Source: Cercophora sp. LCS_1 (Eukaryota; Ascomycota; Sordariomycetes; Sordariales; Lasiosphaeriaceae). Taken from it: DNA of 48,644 bases. The translations under genes and the position numbers were made by a program. Position 1 is the first letter of the stretch; every line of letters starts with the position of its first letter. Where the stretch lies: assembly GCA_036250225.1 (NCBI GenBank), contig JAPZLL010000079.1:1-48644 (forward strand). The letters are read 5' to 3'. Below, piece after piece: positions 31,793-41,867 of this stretch. The notes beneath the pieces are model-generated. The model saw only the letters and a program-made list of their open reading frames with translations. It was not told the origin of the DNA and did no database searches.

Positions 31793-34700
31793 TCACTTTA
31801 GAATTACCACCCGAGTCGACGGCTTTGCCTCCGCCCATGCCGTCTTCCTGACCTTTCCCACCGCGATCCTCGCTGCGAACTGGCCGTATGTGTCCCACTC
31901 GACCACCATGACGTTGTACAGCGGCATTCCTGACACGTCCACACGATTCTCGTCGCCCCAATACTGCGCTTCAGAGAGCAGCACGAAGCTGTACGGCTCT
32001 GACGACACGCCCATCCTTGAATCTGTCGGAATGACAGTTCCAACCACACGACCCAACGCATCGACTACCGGTATCTCGACGATGACCAACTCCTTGTCCA
32101 CGACGAGGCCATCGTTGGCTCGCTTCCAAAGCTTCTCGTGACGTGTCGCCGCCGGGCGCAGCCGAAAGGCAGCCACCTGCGTCTGGCACACAAGATGACG
32201 GTTGTCGAGTGGAACATGGATAGGAATCTGGGGCTGCGCGGCGATTCCTCGAAGCCGAATTGCCGCCTGGACGAACGACTCGATTGCTTGCTTGTCTGCT
32301 GCATCGAAGCCCAAACCGAGACCGTGACCATTCACGGGAACAAGCCGGTGTGTCGCCGATGTTGCGCCATGGTTTCGAGTGCCTTGTAATAAAGGTGGCG
32401 GCTGGGCGCCCCTGAACCACATCGTCAGCGGTCTGTATCGCTCCTCAAGAGGTCTTTCTTCGCCGCTTCCGTCTTCTGCCAGTTTGGGTCCCCTCTTCAC
32501 ATGAGATGCGGCCTTGTCCTTGGCTAAGGAAAGAACCTTGCGGATGGAGAAACCGGAAGCACCTGACCCAGTCATGACACCCACAACTTTGCGCAGCGAC
32601 AAATCATCGTTGGTGGCCGCCCAAAATGGCTCATCGAATCGCACACCCAGCTTGGTCTCTACCGTTGCATCGGCCCCAACCTCCCAACCAGCCCAAGACC
32701 AGCTGGGGAGAAGATCATGGGTCTTCTTGGTCAGATATATGCCTTGAGCAGCCGGAGGTTGCCACATCAACGCGAGGTCGAGGAATCGCTCTGGCAAGCC
32801 GTACAACGTGTGGCCAAGCCCCACGCCCACAGCGGTCCTGTCGCTGAGTCCCTCAGACCCGTCCACCGCCATCCGCTCCAGGACCTTGAGCAGTCCAAAC
32901 ACAGCGTTCAGAGCGTCTCGCGAATCTGTCATGCGCCGCGCGGAGTACTGGCCTACCAGGGCAGCGTATTCGCTGAAGAAACCGGCCCGCGTAACTACCG
33001 GCGCCCCATCCCACTCCCGACGGATCCCTGGTGCGTACGCCCCACTGCCTTGCTCCGGCATATCCAGCCAGGGCACACGGGGAGGGCCATTTCCTGCATG
33101 CGCCGCCGGCATGTCTTCCCGCAAGATACCCTCACGGCAGTGGAAACTCACACGACTACCGCTGAAGATGAGCAGTCGTTTAGACAAGAGCTTCTCCTGG
33201 AGAGTCCATGCCCGCGTATCCCACAAGCCGTATCCCTCAGAATACTTCATGGCGACAAGGACATTGATACCGGGAACAACAACCTCGGCAATTTGCTTGA
33301 TGGATTCTGCTCTCGTGCCAGCGGTGATACCGGCGAGCCCGGCTTCGGCATCGATTCCGTCGGCAGCCACCAGAGTTACTTGGGCATGACCATACACGCT
33401 GTCCATCTGGCTGATCTGCGACTCCCGGGCGGCGGCGGTAGCCTCATCATCTCCCGCGAACTCATCCTTTTGCATGATACAAAGACTGTCGACCCACAGG
33501 TATGGGATGCCGAGACGCCGTGTCACATCCATCGCATCGTGAATCGTCTTGGTGATAGGCCGGTCGTGGCCTTCGAGGGAGACACTCAGAGCGTCGGCGT
33601 TGCCCGCGCTCAACTTGAGGGCGTACTGGCCCGCGGCGCCCCAGACGTATGAGAGCGCCGCATAAGGGGGTGGGTGACCGTGAACGACCACCACACGCAT
33701 GTCGCTGACATCGATCAGGCGGAAATGGGGACCTGTAGGAGAAGGGAGCTGTCCTGCCCAACGCGGAGTGTCGCAAGATGTGTGGTGACGGAGGCAATTG
33801 TCCAGCCAGAGACGGCAATCACCTTCGACGTCGATCTGATCCCGCAAAATTTTGCCATAGTGAAGGGAACTGCCGATGTGACTATATCCCGAAGCCACGC
33901 GCAGGTTGAAGGTGCTGATGCGAGACAGTGGCGCGCGATGGGCGTTACCGTACCCCCAGACGTCCACGTTAATGAGCCCAGCATCGACATCCCCAACATT
34001 GTGCAACATTATGGACACGGCCACAGGCAGCTTCGAGTCAAGATTGGAGACAAGAGACGTGATGGTGGGGATGACAGTCCCGACAGTCATCATAATCTTC
34101 ATGCGTTGTTGGTCCGTCTCGGTCAGCATACCGAAACCCAAACCAGCCGTAGCGCCGATGCCCCCAATGTTGGCCATGTCGCTAGTCGTCAGTTCATCCT
34201 CCCGGGTGGTGTCCTCCATCCGCACCACACCGTCCTCGCCAATCTTGTGTTGCATGTCGATGTTGTCACGACTGCGTCCAAACGGGTATGCTGTTTTGTA
34301 CAGTGGGATGTGTTGCGCGACATTGAGGTTGCCAGCCCACTGGGCAAACGTCATGCCATTGAGTTCTGGGGGCAAGTGGTTTTTGACGGCGGGGTGACTA
34401 AAAGGGTCGTTTTCAGCAATGGCGTCGAAGAGGAGTTCGCAGAATCGGCACGTCTGTCTACGCTTCTTGCGGAGGATGCGGTCGAGAAAGATGAGCTTGT
34501 AGCTGATGCTAGCTTTCACACTGGTGGTGGGTGGTATCTCGGCGGAAAACTGCTCAAAGTCGATCTTGGAGCAGGACGAGCAAAGTCCCTCCTTCTTGGC
34601 TTGCTTCTCCGAGTTGGTGATGCTCAGATCGCCGCCAAGGAGGCTGCCCTCAATCTCCAGGTTGTCAAGATTTGTGATTTTGCGAAAGGCATCTGGCAAC

Positions 34701-35101
34701 TTGAGCTTCTTTGCCGGCTTCTCGGGCACAGGGGTAGCCGGCTCCTCGGGTGGGGGCGTTGGGATCTCCTGGTTGGGCGATCGGAATGGCGTGAAGCTAT
34801 TGTTTCCTACCGGCAGCTTAGGGCGCCATCGCTTCGAAGTGTTGTCTTCGGGAGGGGTCGGCAATCCCTCTGTTACTGTGTGAGTGGAGCCAAGGGCAGT
34901 TTCTTGGGCGCTGGGTGTTGCTTGGCGATTACCAAGTGTCTCTGGCGCCGGGACAGACTCGGTTGGGAGTGGAGGTGGAGGACGCGAGCTGGGGATGATG
35001 CTACCAAGGCTACCCACGCCCCCGAAGGCGCGAACGCCTCTAGACCCGTCATCAGACCCGCTTGATGAGGGTGCCAGCAGCTTTGGGAACCCGAGAGGCA
35101 T
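31793..35101 (-). CDS. Large HET-domain protein, 1102 aa
   Basis: This is a single exon. I take the ATG at 35101 (MPLGFPKLLAPSSSGSDDGS); the frame is open to an ATG at 35197, so 32 more residues are possible. Residues 1-150 are disordered and Pro-rich (PPEEPATPVPEKPAKKLKLP). At about 175 comes GLCSSCSKIDFEQFSAEIPP, the CxxC...F lead-in found in large HET proteins. The HET domain (about 475-660) has YAALSYVWGAAGQY, then TIHDAMDVTRRLGIPYLWVD joined to SLCIMQKDE, and QISQMDSVYGHAQVTLVAAD. Next comes DTRAWTLQEKLLSKRLLIFS, the standard Trp-Thr-x-Gln-Glu motif, then YSARRMTDSRDALNAVFGLL and LPSWSWAGWEVGAD. This is a full-length, apparently intact HET protein of the tandem non-self recognition type. 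Its effector or partner is not shown by the sequence. Confidence 0.95.
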   Translation of the reverse strand: MPLGFPKLLAPSSSGSDDGSRGVRAFGGVGSLGSIIPSSRPPPPLPTESVPAPETLGNRQATPSAQETALGSTHTVTEGLPTPPEDNTSKRWRPKLPVGNNSFTPFRSPNQEIPTPPPEEPATPVPEKPAKKLKLPDAFRKITNLDNLEIEGSLLGGDLSITNSEKQAKKEGLCSSCSKIDFEQFSAEIPPTTSVKASISYKLIFLDRILRKKRRQTCRFCELLFDAIAENDPFSHPAVKNHLPPELNGMTFAQWAGNLNVAQHIPLYKTAYPFGRSRDNIDMQHKIGEDGVVRMEDTTREDELTTSDMANIGGIGATAGLGFGMLTETDQQRMKIMMTVGTVIPTITSLVSNLDSKLPVAVSIMLHNVGDVDAGLINVDVWGYGNAHRAPLSRISTFNLRVASGYSHIGSSLHYGKILRDQIDVEGDCRLWLDNCLRHHTSCDTPRWAGQLPSPTGPHFRLIDVSDMRVVVVHGHPPPYAALSYVWGAAGQYALKLSAGNADALSVSLEGHDRPITKTIHDAMDVTRRLGIPYLWVDSLCIMQKDEFAGDDEATAAARESQISQMDSVYGHAQVTLVAADGIDAEAGLAGITAGTRAESIKQIAEVVVPGINVLVAMKYSEGYGLWDTRAWTLQEKLLSKRLLIFSGSRVSFHCREGILREDMPAAHAGNGPPRVPWLDMPEQGSGAYAPGIRREWDGAPVVTRAGFFSEYAALVGQYSARRMTDSRDALNAVFGLLKVLERMAVDGSEGLSDRTAVGVGLGHTLYGLPERFLDLALMWQPPAAQGIYLTKKTHDLLPSWSWAGWEVGADATVETKLGVRFDEPFWAATNDDLSLRKVVGVMTGSGASGFSIRKVLSLAKDKAASHVKRGPKLAEDGSGEERPLEERYRPLTMWFRGAQPPPLLQGTRNHGATSATHRLVPVNGHGLGLGFDAADKQAIESFVQAAIRLRGIAAQPQIPIHVPLDNRHLVCQTQVAAFRLRPAATRHEKLWKRANDGLVVDKELVIVEIPVVDALGRVVGTVIPTDSRMGVSSEPYSFVLLSEAQYWGDENRVDVSGMPLYNVMVVEWDTYGQFAARIAVGKVRKTAWAEAKPSTRVVILK

Positions 35102-36375
35102 GGTGAAAACAAGCCCACGGCGGTCACGGAGGGACTCTCTGATCAAGATCTTGAATATAGGGCGTGTCAGCGGGAAAGAGTTTGAAGTTTTCGACAACCT
35201 CCACCAGGACCTCTACCTTTCTCCGGACTGGTCTTTATACCCATGTCGTCGCCAAAGAAAGGGGAAACATCAGAGCGAGGCCCTGCGCTCCTGCGTTCAT
35301 GTGTGGTATTCTTGGTTCAGGGGCAAGGCTTGCTGAGTCTGGGTGAGAAGAAGCCATGTAACACTGGGAACCCCTTCGGAGGAACTTTTCTCGGAATTGC
35401 CCCCAACGAGGAAACACCGTTGAGAGCCGACGCAAGCGGCTGGAGAAAGGTCCTGTCCTTGAGCAGCCATTGGAGTCTGCCTGCCGGGGTCAGCGAATGA
35501 GAATTGACAAGCACCCTCCTTGCCGGAGATATCCGACACTGGCTGGCACTTGAAGCCGTTTGATTTGCTGAAAGTCAATTTCACCAGCCGCGGGGTCTGA
35601 CAGGTCCATGCTCGCGTTTGAGGCGTCTGCCAGGGCCGTGTGCTCTCGGAGCAGGACAAGGCTGTGGAATGGAAACGAGATGAACAGGTGGGAAAAAGAC
35701 CACCAAGTGAAAGAATCGAAAGTGACTGGAGTAGAGTGCTGAAACTTGTAGCTTGGGGGTTTGCAGGGTTGTTGCCGGGATTTGGAGAACGTCTCCGCGG
35801 ACGCGAATCAAGGACTGGACGTCGGCATGTCAAGTGGCAGCGTCTGGCCACCCACAAGTGTCTTTCCCTGTTGGGCAGTTCTGTTGGGCAAACTAGAGAG
35901 GTCGCCAGGCCTGTTACCCTACCTCAACACCGAGATAACCAAAGAATAATACGGCGAATCAATTTTGGACCCTGACTTGATTTGTTGTTACACGACATCA
36001 AGGGGCATTTCCGGCAAGACGTTCCCGCAAGACGAACTGATTTTACTGGGGGCCACGAAACCCCGCATATGCAACGAAGATGCATCAGGAACACCCACAC
36101 CTCTCATCAGTGGACCAAGTGGCAGGCATTGCAGTCTGCAGTCCTTGGCACCACCCTTTCATCGCCTGGGAACCACTGGGTAGAGCCTTACCAGGACTTT
36201 ATGGCGCTGCCAGCGGCTTTCATCCGCATGCAGAACTTTTCCTTGAAGTCCCGGACCTCAGAGGGGAGAGGATTTCTGGCCGGTTTTAGTCGGGCCTGAT
36301 CCCCCACTGAACTACCTTACCAATGTTCGCCCAGGCATGCTGTGATCTTGGAATAGCCTCAATCTCCAAGACGTC
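35102..36375. other. Long intergenic region
   Basis: About 1.27 kb upstream of the large HET gene. A minus-strand frame of 186 residues (35297-35857) has no domain and unlikely composition, so I do not call it. No repeats were recognised. It may hold both promoters, and possibly a missing 5' exon of the membrane-protein gene. Confidence 0.4.
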
Positions 36376-37934
36376 TTGACAACGTGCAGTTCTGAGTTCG
36401 CCGTGTTGCTCATAATCCTTTCTCTGCTACTTCCCACTTTGGTCGAGTCCGCTCCGACACCAATCGATACAGTGGTGGTGTCTGGTCTGGCGTGTCGGAC
36501 CACGGAAAGTCGAATCTGGTCTGCTTGCCGACAAGTCTCCTGGACATCGCTGTGTTTTTCTTCGTCAATTATCTCACTCATGCCGCCAGCGCTCGCGTGC
36601 CAATCGGCGCTTCGACTCGGACTACGGTCAAAGTGGTTATTGAGAGTCTCTGCTATCCGGTCCTTGGCGTCGGCTACGCCCTGGATGCAATCGCACAGTG
36701 GTCCGTGAGATTCCAGATGACCCGCCCCTTCATCATCTTGCCAGGGGACACCCTCGAGACGGCCCACCGAGCTCGGGCTCTCATCACGGCGCGTCGGATG
36801 AATGACTGGGTTCCAGATCCTAGAGACAAGGGATACATGTGCGACGGCGTGCTGGTCGGCGGGACTGAGTCTGGGAACCGACAGGACAACAATGCCGAAA
36901 GTCGCTCACAGCCTTCTCTAACCATCTCTGCGGGAATTACGCTATACAGAAGCCGAGGTGACCAGCTAGAGCGCTATGGTTTCACGGCGTTTGGACTCAC
37001 CGTCATCCCATATTTGGTGATGAGTGTCGTCAACTTCTTCGCTCAGTGAGTTTTTCTTCTTGTGACTCGCCACGCTGACCATTCTAGCTTTGCCGTCCCA
37101 AGATACAATGCCTTGTACATCGTTCAGTCGGACATCCTCGATGAAGCAACGGTCCGCCTCGGCCATGACATTCCTCGCCTCTGCATTGTTGGCAAGCTCC
37201 CTTGCGAGGAGCCAAAGCGAACTACAGCTGAGACGGTCACGCACGACCAAGAGCCAAACACAGATGAAGTGCTCAAGCATGACCAGGTGGCTACGCAGCC
37301 TGCATCAAGCCAACCTGAAGCTCTTCCCCCAAAGGCGGAAGAGGGGTCCATGGGTGAGCCCGACAGAAGCCACGGCAGTGAACATGGCGATGATGCCAAA
37401 GCTCCGTCCCAGACAGAGACAGTCGCATACATCGTCTCACGGTTCCCCAGTGTGCAGCTGACAGTCAAGAAGCGACCTCTGGGAAGCATCACGATAGGAA
37501 TTTTACGCTTTATCATAACCCTCTCCTCGTTCGTCATCATCGCCATCATCTCCCGTCTTCGGCTGGGGACTATGACTCGCCCCGCTTGGGAGGGTATCTT
37601 TATAGTATGGCTAGTTTTCAGCTCACTCAGCTTGGTTGCAAGTACCATCGTTAGGAGGATCCCCGGTAATGTATTCTACTTTTGGGTCTTAAAGGGTGTT
37701 TACAATTTCCTCAGTGGGGTTTTTGGCGGGGTTGTAAATCGGTGCCTCAGGTTGGTCGGGGTCGTTCAGGCCAAGAAGTTGGCAAAGGATCATAAGGACT
37801 CTGTGAATCTGGGCTGGAAGCGTGCGTATAAAGTAGTCATGTTTCTTTCGCAGTTTGTGTTCTTTGTGTTGATTTTGGTCATGGTCAGTCAGCAGTTGAT
37901 CGACTATGGGGATTGTACGTATTTTAGGCCTTGA
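36376..37934 (+). CDS. Fungal multi-pass membrane protein, 5' end damaged or unresolved
   Basis: The main frame runs from about 36492 to 37045 and, after a 42-nt intron (37046-37087; GTGAGT, branch CTGAC, TTCTAG), from 37088 to 37934. It has hydrophobic segments LLDIAVFFFVNYLTHAASAR, FGLTVIPYLVMSVVNFFAHF, ITIGILRFIITLSSFVIIAI, FIVWLVFSSLSLVASTIV and VVMFLSQFVFFVLILVMVS, with a long polar, Glu/Gln-rich loop between the second and third. No ATG opens this frame. Just upstream, a different frame gives a signal-peptide-like stretch, FAVLLIILSLLLPTLVESAP (about 36391-36450), which also lacks an ATG; the nearest (36337) is followed by TGA two codons later. A frameshift near 36470-36500 plus a lost start, or a missed 5' exon, would explain this. 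I do not recognise the family; it is convergent with the long GTPase gene of copy A. Confidence 0.6.
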
Positions 37935-38239
37935 GGTACTGAGAATGGAAAGGGCTCTTACGATTTTATTCATATTCTCGATCTAGTCAAGAAAGCCGCC
38001 AATAAGCTGAGACATGCTAGCCCTCACTGTGAATCTAATGCATGTAATACACGGAAATGATGTTAAGTTGCGGTAGTTACTTCTGATTTGATTTGATCTG
38101 TCTAATTCCCCTCTGCGCTGCCGGTGCGAATCGCAGCAACTCCAAACATGGGTGTCGTCCCATTCCCTATCTTGATATTCCCACCCCGAGATAGATAGGA
38201 TCGAGCCAACGCCTTGCTCTCGGTCCGCGGCCGACGAAG
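37935..38239. other. Convergent intergenic region
   Basis: About 300 bp between the membrane-protein gene and the spliced 3' exon of the long GTPase. No repeat or RNA gene was seen. Confidence 0.4.
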
Positions 38240-39230
38240 CTACCAGAAGAGCTTCGCCAATGCACTTATTGCACGATCCTTTAAGACACATCCGTTAGCG
38301 GGCTACTATCTCCAAAAGCTTGATGTCATCACAAGGGGCACAACTCACAATAATGCTATCCATTTTCTTTATGATTTTTTGTTTCTCAGCAAGCTTCTTC
38401 TGCAACTCCTTGGCTTCCCTCCTCCACTCATCCCGTTCGTTCCGTTCCCAGTCCTTGTATCGCTGTCGCTCCCAGTCGATTTCGGACCTCTTCCAAACCT
38501 TCGGGGGGCGGCTGGCTTTGTGGTCTTGAAGCAATTCCCAGGCAAAGTCGACGTCATCCTCCAGCTGCGCCCTGAGTTCCTCGCTCAATGGTGTTGCCAA
38601 GCCGTCGTTTAGCAGAGTCTTGTCCCTTGCTCCTTCTCGGGACTTGGAAGCAATAATCTCAATGATTCGGTGCGCTGACTTCGATGAATTGTCGTGCTTG
38701 GTAATCGTGGCTCCCTTTTTTTGAAAGCTGTCCCACACACCGTTCGAGCCCACCCGGTCAAGCCCGCCCAAACTGCCCAGGGGATCATCGGGCGCAAGGT
38801 TCTCCCACATAGTGGTTGCGATAACAACCCGACTGTAGGCGTCATTACCCAGGATCCTTTCAAGTAGGCGTGCTCGCTTCCGCTCATTCCCACTAATAAC
38901 GGTGTGGGTGGCGGGGTGCAGGAGGATGAGGCCGTCCAGAGGGCGATTTTTGGTGATCAACTGCTCTTCAACTAACCACTCGGCAATATCGCGGAGGATC
39001 TCCACGTCGCTGCGTGCATCATCGTCGAATCCAGGCGTATCGATCAGGACGATGTTTTGGTTTTTGAGCTTGAAGCTAACAGCCAGCGGGTCTTGCGTGC
39101 AGGGGTCGACTCCGTATCCGATCACTACGTCTTTACCAGAGGCAATGGATGTAAATGTTGATTTTCCTGCGCCAGTAACACCCAGCAGCACGATGGTGAC
39201 TCGGTGATTATCGTCCGTCGGTTGCGTCAT
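38240..39230 (-). CDS. Long AIG1/GIMAP-like P-loop GTPase, copy A, 306 aa
   Basis: Exons are 39230-38349 and 38278-38240. The intron (GTGAGT, branch GCTAAC, TTAAAG) is easily missed because the frame stays open past the donor, but the paralog at 42756-43739 has an intron at the same codon, and both second exons encode 12 residues of matching pattern (DRAISALAKLFW here). G1 is VTIVLLGVTGAGKSTFTSIA, G3 is NIVLIDTPGFDDD, and the region equivalent to G4 reads RVVIATTMWENL, not NKxD, as in other fungal members. TITKHDNSSKSAHRIIEII completes the G domain. Residues about 230-294 are a charged coiled coil (ERNERDEWRREAKELQKKLA). It starts MTQPTDDN. The family is related to AIG1/GIMAP immune GTPases of plants and animals. 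It is divergent from the short GTPase at 39870. Confidence 0.92.
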
Positions 39231-39869
39231 GGTTGTTTGGGGTGAGCGAAATGACTAAAAGCACGGGGGTTCGACAATAGCAGGTGTGGGAAACGATGGG
39301 CTAAGGTAAGATTGTGACAGCGCCAGCGCATGGCAACTTGGTGCTTGCCCGATGGTTCCGACATGTGTGTTATCCTCGTTGTGACAGATATGTTGGGTTT
39401 TGACTCAAGGCCCGATGGCGGGATGACCGGAAGCCGACATATGCCGTGCCCAATTCCGTGGCACCATCTTTTCCGCTCAAGCCACACGGGTCGAGATATA
39501 AATTTAGGGCTTGCGTCGTCGGGCACCTCCCACCCACACTTCAGGGCGAAACCCGCGTTTGTCCCGGTCCTGCCCAGGTTATGATTGGACAGACTGCAAG
39601 CACCCACCTTCAACCGCCAATCTGAACACTGAAGTGTGTGAAAGCTGCAGCACATTTTCCGTTTTGGTAAAACGTAGGACCAATGAAGCTGCGGCCACCG
39701 CATCATCAACTTCTGCCACACAACTCGATGTTGGGCACGAGTACAAATCGGGCACATTTCCCTCCCGCTCTTGAGGCTCTACATCACGATTCCTGAATGG
39801 TCCGTTACGCAAGACAGTCTTCCTCTTCTCATCAGAGAGACCCTTCTAGCTCCCAGCTATCGAATCATC
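39231..39869. promoter_or_regulatory. Bidirectional promoter, copy A
   Basis: This 639-bp region lies between the start codons of the long and short GTPases. Blocks are shared in the same order with the copy B promoter (43740-44354): one around 39363-39430 (containing GTTGGGTTTTGACTCAAGGC and CCCGATGGCGGG), and one at 39729-39762 (TTGGGCACGAGTACAAATC, GGCACATT), with a CCAATGAAG box about 45 bp before it at 39682. Conserved blocks in otherwise diverged DNA suggest binding sites that serve both genes. Confidence 0.6.
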
Positions 39870-40575
39870 ATGGCGGGAGGGGGGATCATTCTCCTCCTCA
39901 TTGGCCCTACCGGTTCTGGCAAGACCTCCTTTGCCAAGTTTGCCGGTTGCGATGTGGAGGTTACCTCCAGTACGTCTCAGTTCTTGGTATGTGCATCAGT
40001 ACTGACATCAACAAGGAACAACGGCGTGTAAAGGATACCCCACCAAAGACCAAAGGTTTTGGATCATCGACACGCCGGGGCTGGATGATGTCCCCGCAAA
40101 CAATCTCGCCATCCTCAAGAATCTTGCTCATGTCTTGAACGAAATTGGACCCGATCAGGCCATCGGTGCCATCTTCTTCCACCGCATTACCGACGGCAAA
40201 TTCGGGGGCACTGCTCGGTCCCATCTCGACATCTTCAAACAAATCTGCGGCCCCGACTTCAAAAAACAAGCTGCGTTTGTCACGAGCATGTGGAATAGGG
40301 CGGGCGCGAAAGGGCGTGTAACGTATGAGCGCAGCAGCCACGAACTGGCGACCAGGTACTTCCTCATCGGCCCCACGTTCACCTTTGAAAGCGATACGAA
40401 GAGTGTTCAAAAAGTCCTGGAGCACTTTTCGAAAACACCCCCAAAGACAGAGCCACAGCTAGTCACAGAGCTAAAACGGGTGGGATCAAGTCTAAGTGGT
40501 GTGCGAAAAACTTCGGCAGGAAAGGCCGTCCTGGCAGCTCGAAAACGTGGTGGCGGTGGTTGCGTGATTCTGTAA
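39870..40575 (+). CDS. Short prenylated P-loop GTPase, copy A, 219 aa
   Basis: Exons are 39870-39969 and 40016-40575; the 46-nt intron (GTACGT, branch ACTGAC, AACAAG) falls at the same codon as in copy B (44355-45080), 100 nt after the ATG in both. G1 is LLLIGPTGSGKTSFAKFAGC, a Thr pair after the junction (RTTAC) can serve as G2, G3 is RFWIIDTPGLDD, and the body reads AIGAIFFHRITDGKFGGTAR and QAAFVTSMWNR, as in fungal AIG1-like GTPases. There is no coiled coil. The protein ends GGGGCVIL: a CaaX box whose final Leu favours geranylgeranylation, with a basic/Gly linker (ARKRGGGG). Family knowledge predicts membrane anchoring through the lipid. The divergent partner is the long GTPase. Confidence 0.93.
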
Positions 40576-40730
40576 ATGGGAATACTTGGGAACAAAGAAA
40601 CAACGTTGCGGGGCTGAGTCTCATTGTCAGTTAGCAAGTTCGGACTCTGGAGTTTGACTCGATACATACGTAGCGTCTGCAAGACAACAAATTTCCAATT
40701 CACCAGATAGCCCGACACCCTCATCTCAGG

Positions 40731-41070
40731 TCAACCATCAAATATCAAGTCCTCCTCATCGCGTCTTCTCCTTCCTCTTAAGATCACGGGCTGGATCAAA
40801 TCCATAAGAGCTGTAAATCTCAACATCATACAGTCCCATCGTGGATTGCACCCCAACGCTGGACCACGCGCAACCCACATCGACAGGCCGGAAATGACGT
40901 ACGTAGTACCTGTAATAAGGAAAATTGTACTGGAAGCCCATGCGACCTACTTAGGATCGTCCATTCGAATGGCCCGAGCTCTAAGACTTGGTTGCAATGG
41001 TAAGGTGGTTTTTTTTTCCTGAGCGTCAAGGCGAACACGAGCGTCTTCTTCAAGTGAGGATAATTATTTT
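40731..41070 (-). pseudogene. CorA-like gene relic, copy A (3' end only)
   Basis: Reading the minus strand, about 40945-40731 gives SSTIFLITGTTYVISGLSMW then VARGPALG, matching the second membrane helix and following residues of the intact CorA-like gene at 45887-48035 (TGVTYLFSGLSMWVARGPALG). Upstream, LELGPFEWTIL (about 40950-40985) matches LGLFDW of that gene but in another frame, so there is a frameshift. The similarity stops just before the inverted-repeat element at 41071, and no earlier CorA exon is found beyond it. The relic sits right after the short GTPase of copy A, exactly where the intact gene sits in copy B. Confidence 0.8.
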
Positions 41071-41154
41071 GAGGATGTCTCGCCGCACCATAAAGAGTGT
41101 CTCCCCACACCATAATCTGGCCCCACCCACCGTTTGGACCCTAACCCTGCGCGC
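41071..41154 (+). repeat. Left terminal inverted repeat
   Basis: This is the perfect reverse complement of 41784-41867. It contains ACCCTAACCCT, a telomere-like phrase present by chance. Confidence 0.92.
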
Positions 41155-41667
41155 CTCCGCCACCTGCGCGCGGCTGGCGCGCATCGCCAATCGGTCGCAT
41201 TCAATTCAACACCACGGAAATCGTCGTTTTCCGACGTAAAAATCGGTCGCGTTCAATTGAATTCAATTGATACGGCTACCTGGAGTGTTACATGAGCTAT
41301 ATAATCGCTCTAATTGGCTAATTCTATCGCTCACTGGGACCCCTGACCGCTTTGAGCCAGCCTCGCACTCGTGCGCCGCCCCAAAGCCGATGATCCAGAC
41401 GGTGTTCTCTTTGTGATGCCTCCCCTTGACGCTATTGATCCCCCCCTACCGGCACGTTCCGAGCCAGTACTGCGACCGCTGTGGGCACTTAAGGACTGTT
41501 TGGCTTGCCTGGCGGCCTCCTCAAGGCCATTGATCGTCAACCGGGCCCGGGGCTCATCATCCTCAAGCTCTATACCCTCCCACTGCAAGGGCTTACAGCG
41601 GATAGAGGGATTTAGGCCGGACTGGCGACCAGTCAACTACTGGCCCGCGCTGCAGCTGCGGCCACTA

Positions 41668-41703
41668 CCCCTACCTCTACCTCTACCTCTACCTCTACCT
41701 CTA
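41668..41703. repeat. Hexamer repeat inside the TIR element
   Basis: About six units of CTACCT/CTCTAC in tandem. On the minus strand this encodes an artificial EVEVEV run. Confidence 0.8.
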
Positions 41704-41783
41704 TCCGCTGTTGAGGGTGGTGTTGATACTGTGATGGTAAGCTGTATTGCCCCAGCAATAAGAGGCTGGGTAAGCTGGGAGTC

Positions 41784-41867
41784 GCGCGCAGGGTTAGGGT
41801 CCAAACGGTGGGTGGGGCCAGATTATGGTGTGGGGAGACACTCTTTATGGTGCGGCGAGACATCCTC
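41784..41867 (-). repeat. Right terminal inverted repeat
   Basis: This is the perfect reverse complement of 41071-41154. The match ends inwards where the left arm continues CTCCGCC and the right arm differs. Confidence 0.92.

Larger units (their letters stand above)
41071..41867. mobile_element. 797-bp non-autonomous DNA transposon (MITE-like) with 84-bp TIRs
   Basis: The two ends are perfect 84-bp inverted repeats (41071-41154 and 41784-41867), starting GAGGATGTCTCGCCGCACCA. The flanks are ATTATTTT on the left and ATTATTAT on the right, a possible 8-bp target duplication with one mismatch, which would fit a hAT-type or similar transposase. Inside are AT-rich spacers, a CTCTAC hexamer repeat and frames of up to about 200 codons without a transposase motif, so it would need a transposase from elsewhere. 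It borders the truncated end of the copy A CorA-like relic. Confidence 0.85.

Noticed and set aside
33674..35065. 463-codon plus-strand frame
   Set aside because: It is antisense to the HET gene, which has clear domain motifs; long antisense frames are common in GC-rich coding DNA.
35297..35857. 186-codon minus-strand frame upstream of the large HET gene
   Set aside because: Composition is Ser/Pro/Arg-rich as expected from GC-rich non-coding DNA, with no domain and no good start context.
41140..41152. Telomere-like CCCTAACCCT
   Set aside because: A single occurrence inside each inverted repeat; no tandem array, so not a telomere or interstitial telomeric tract.
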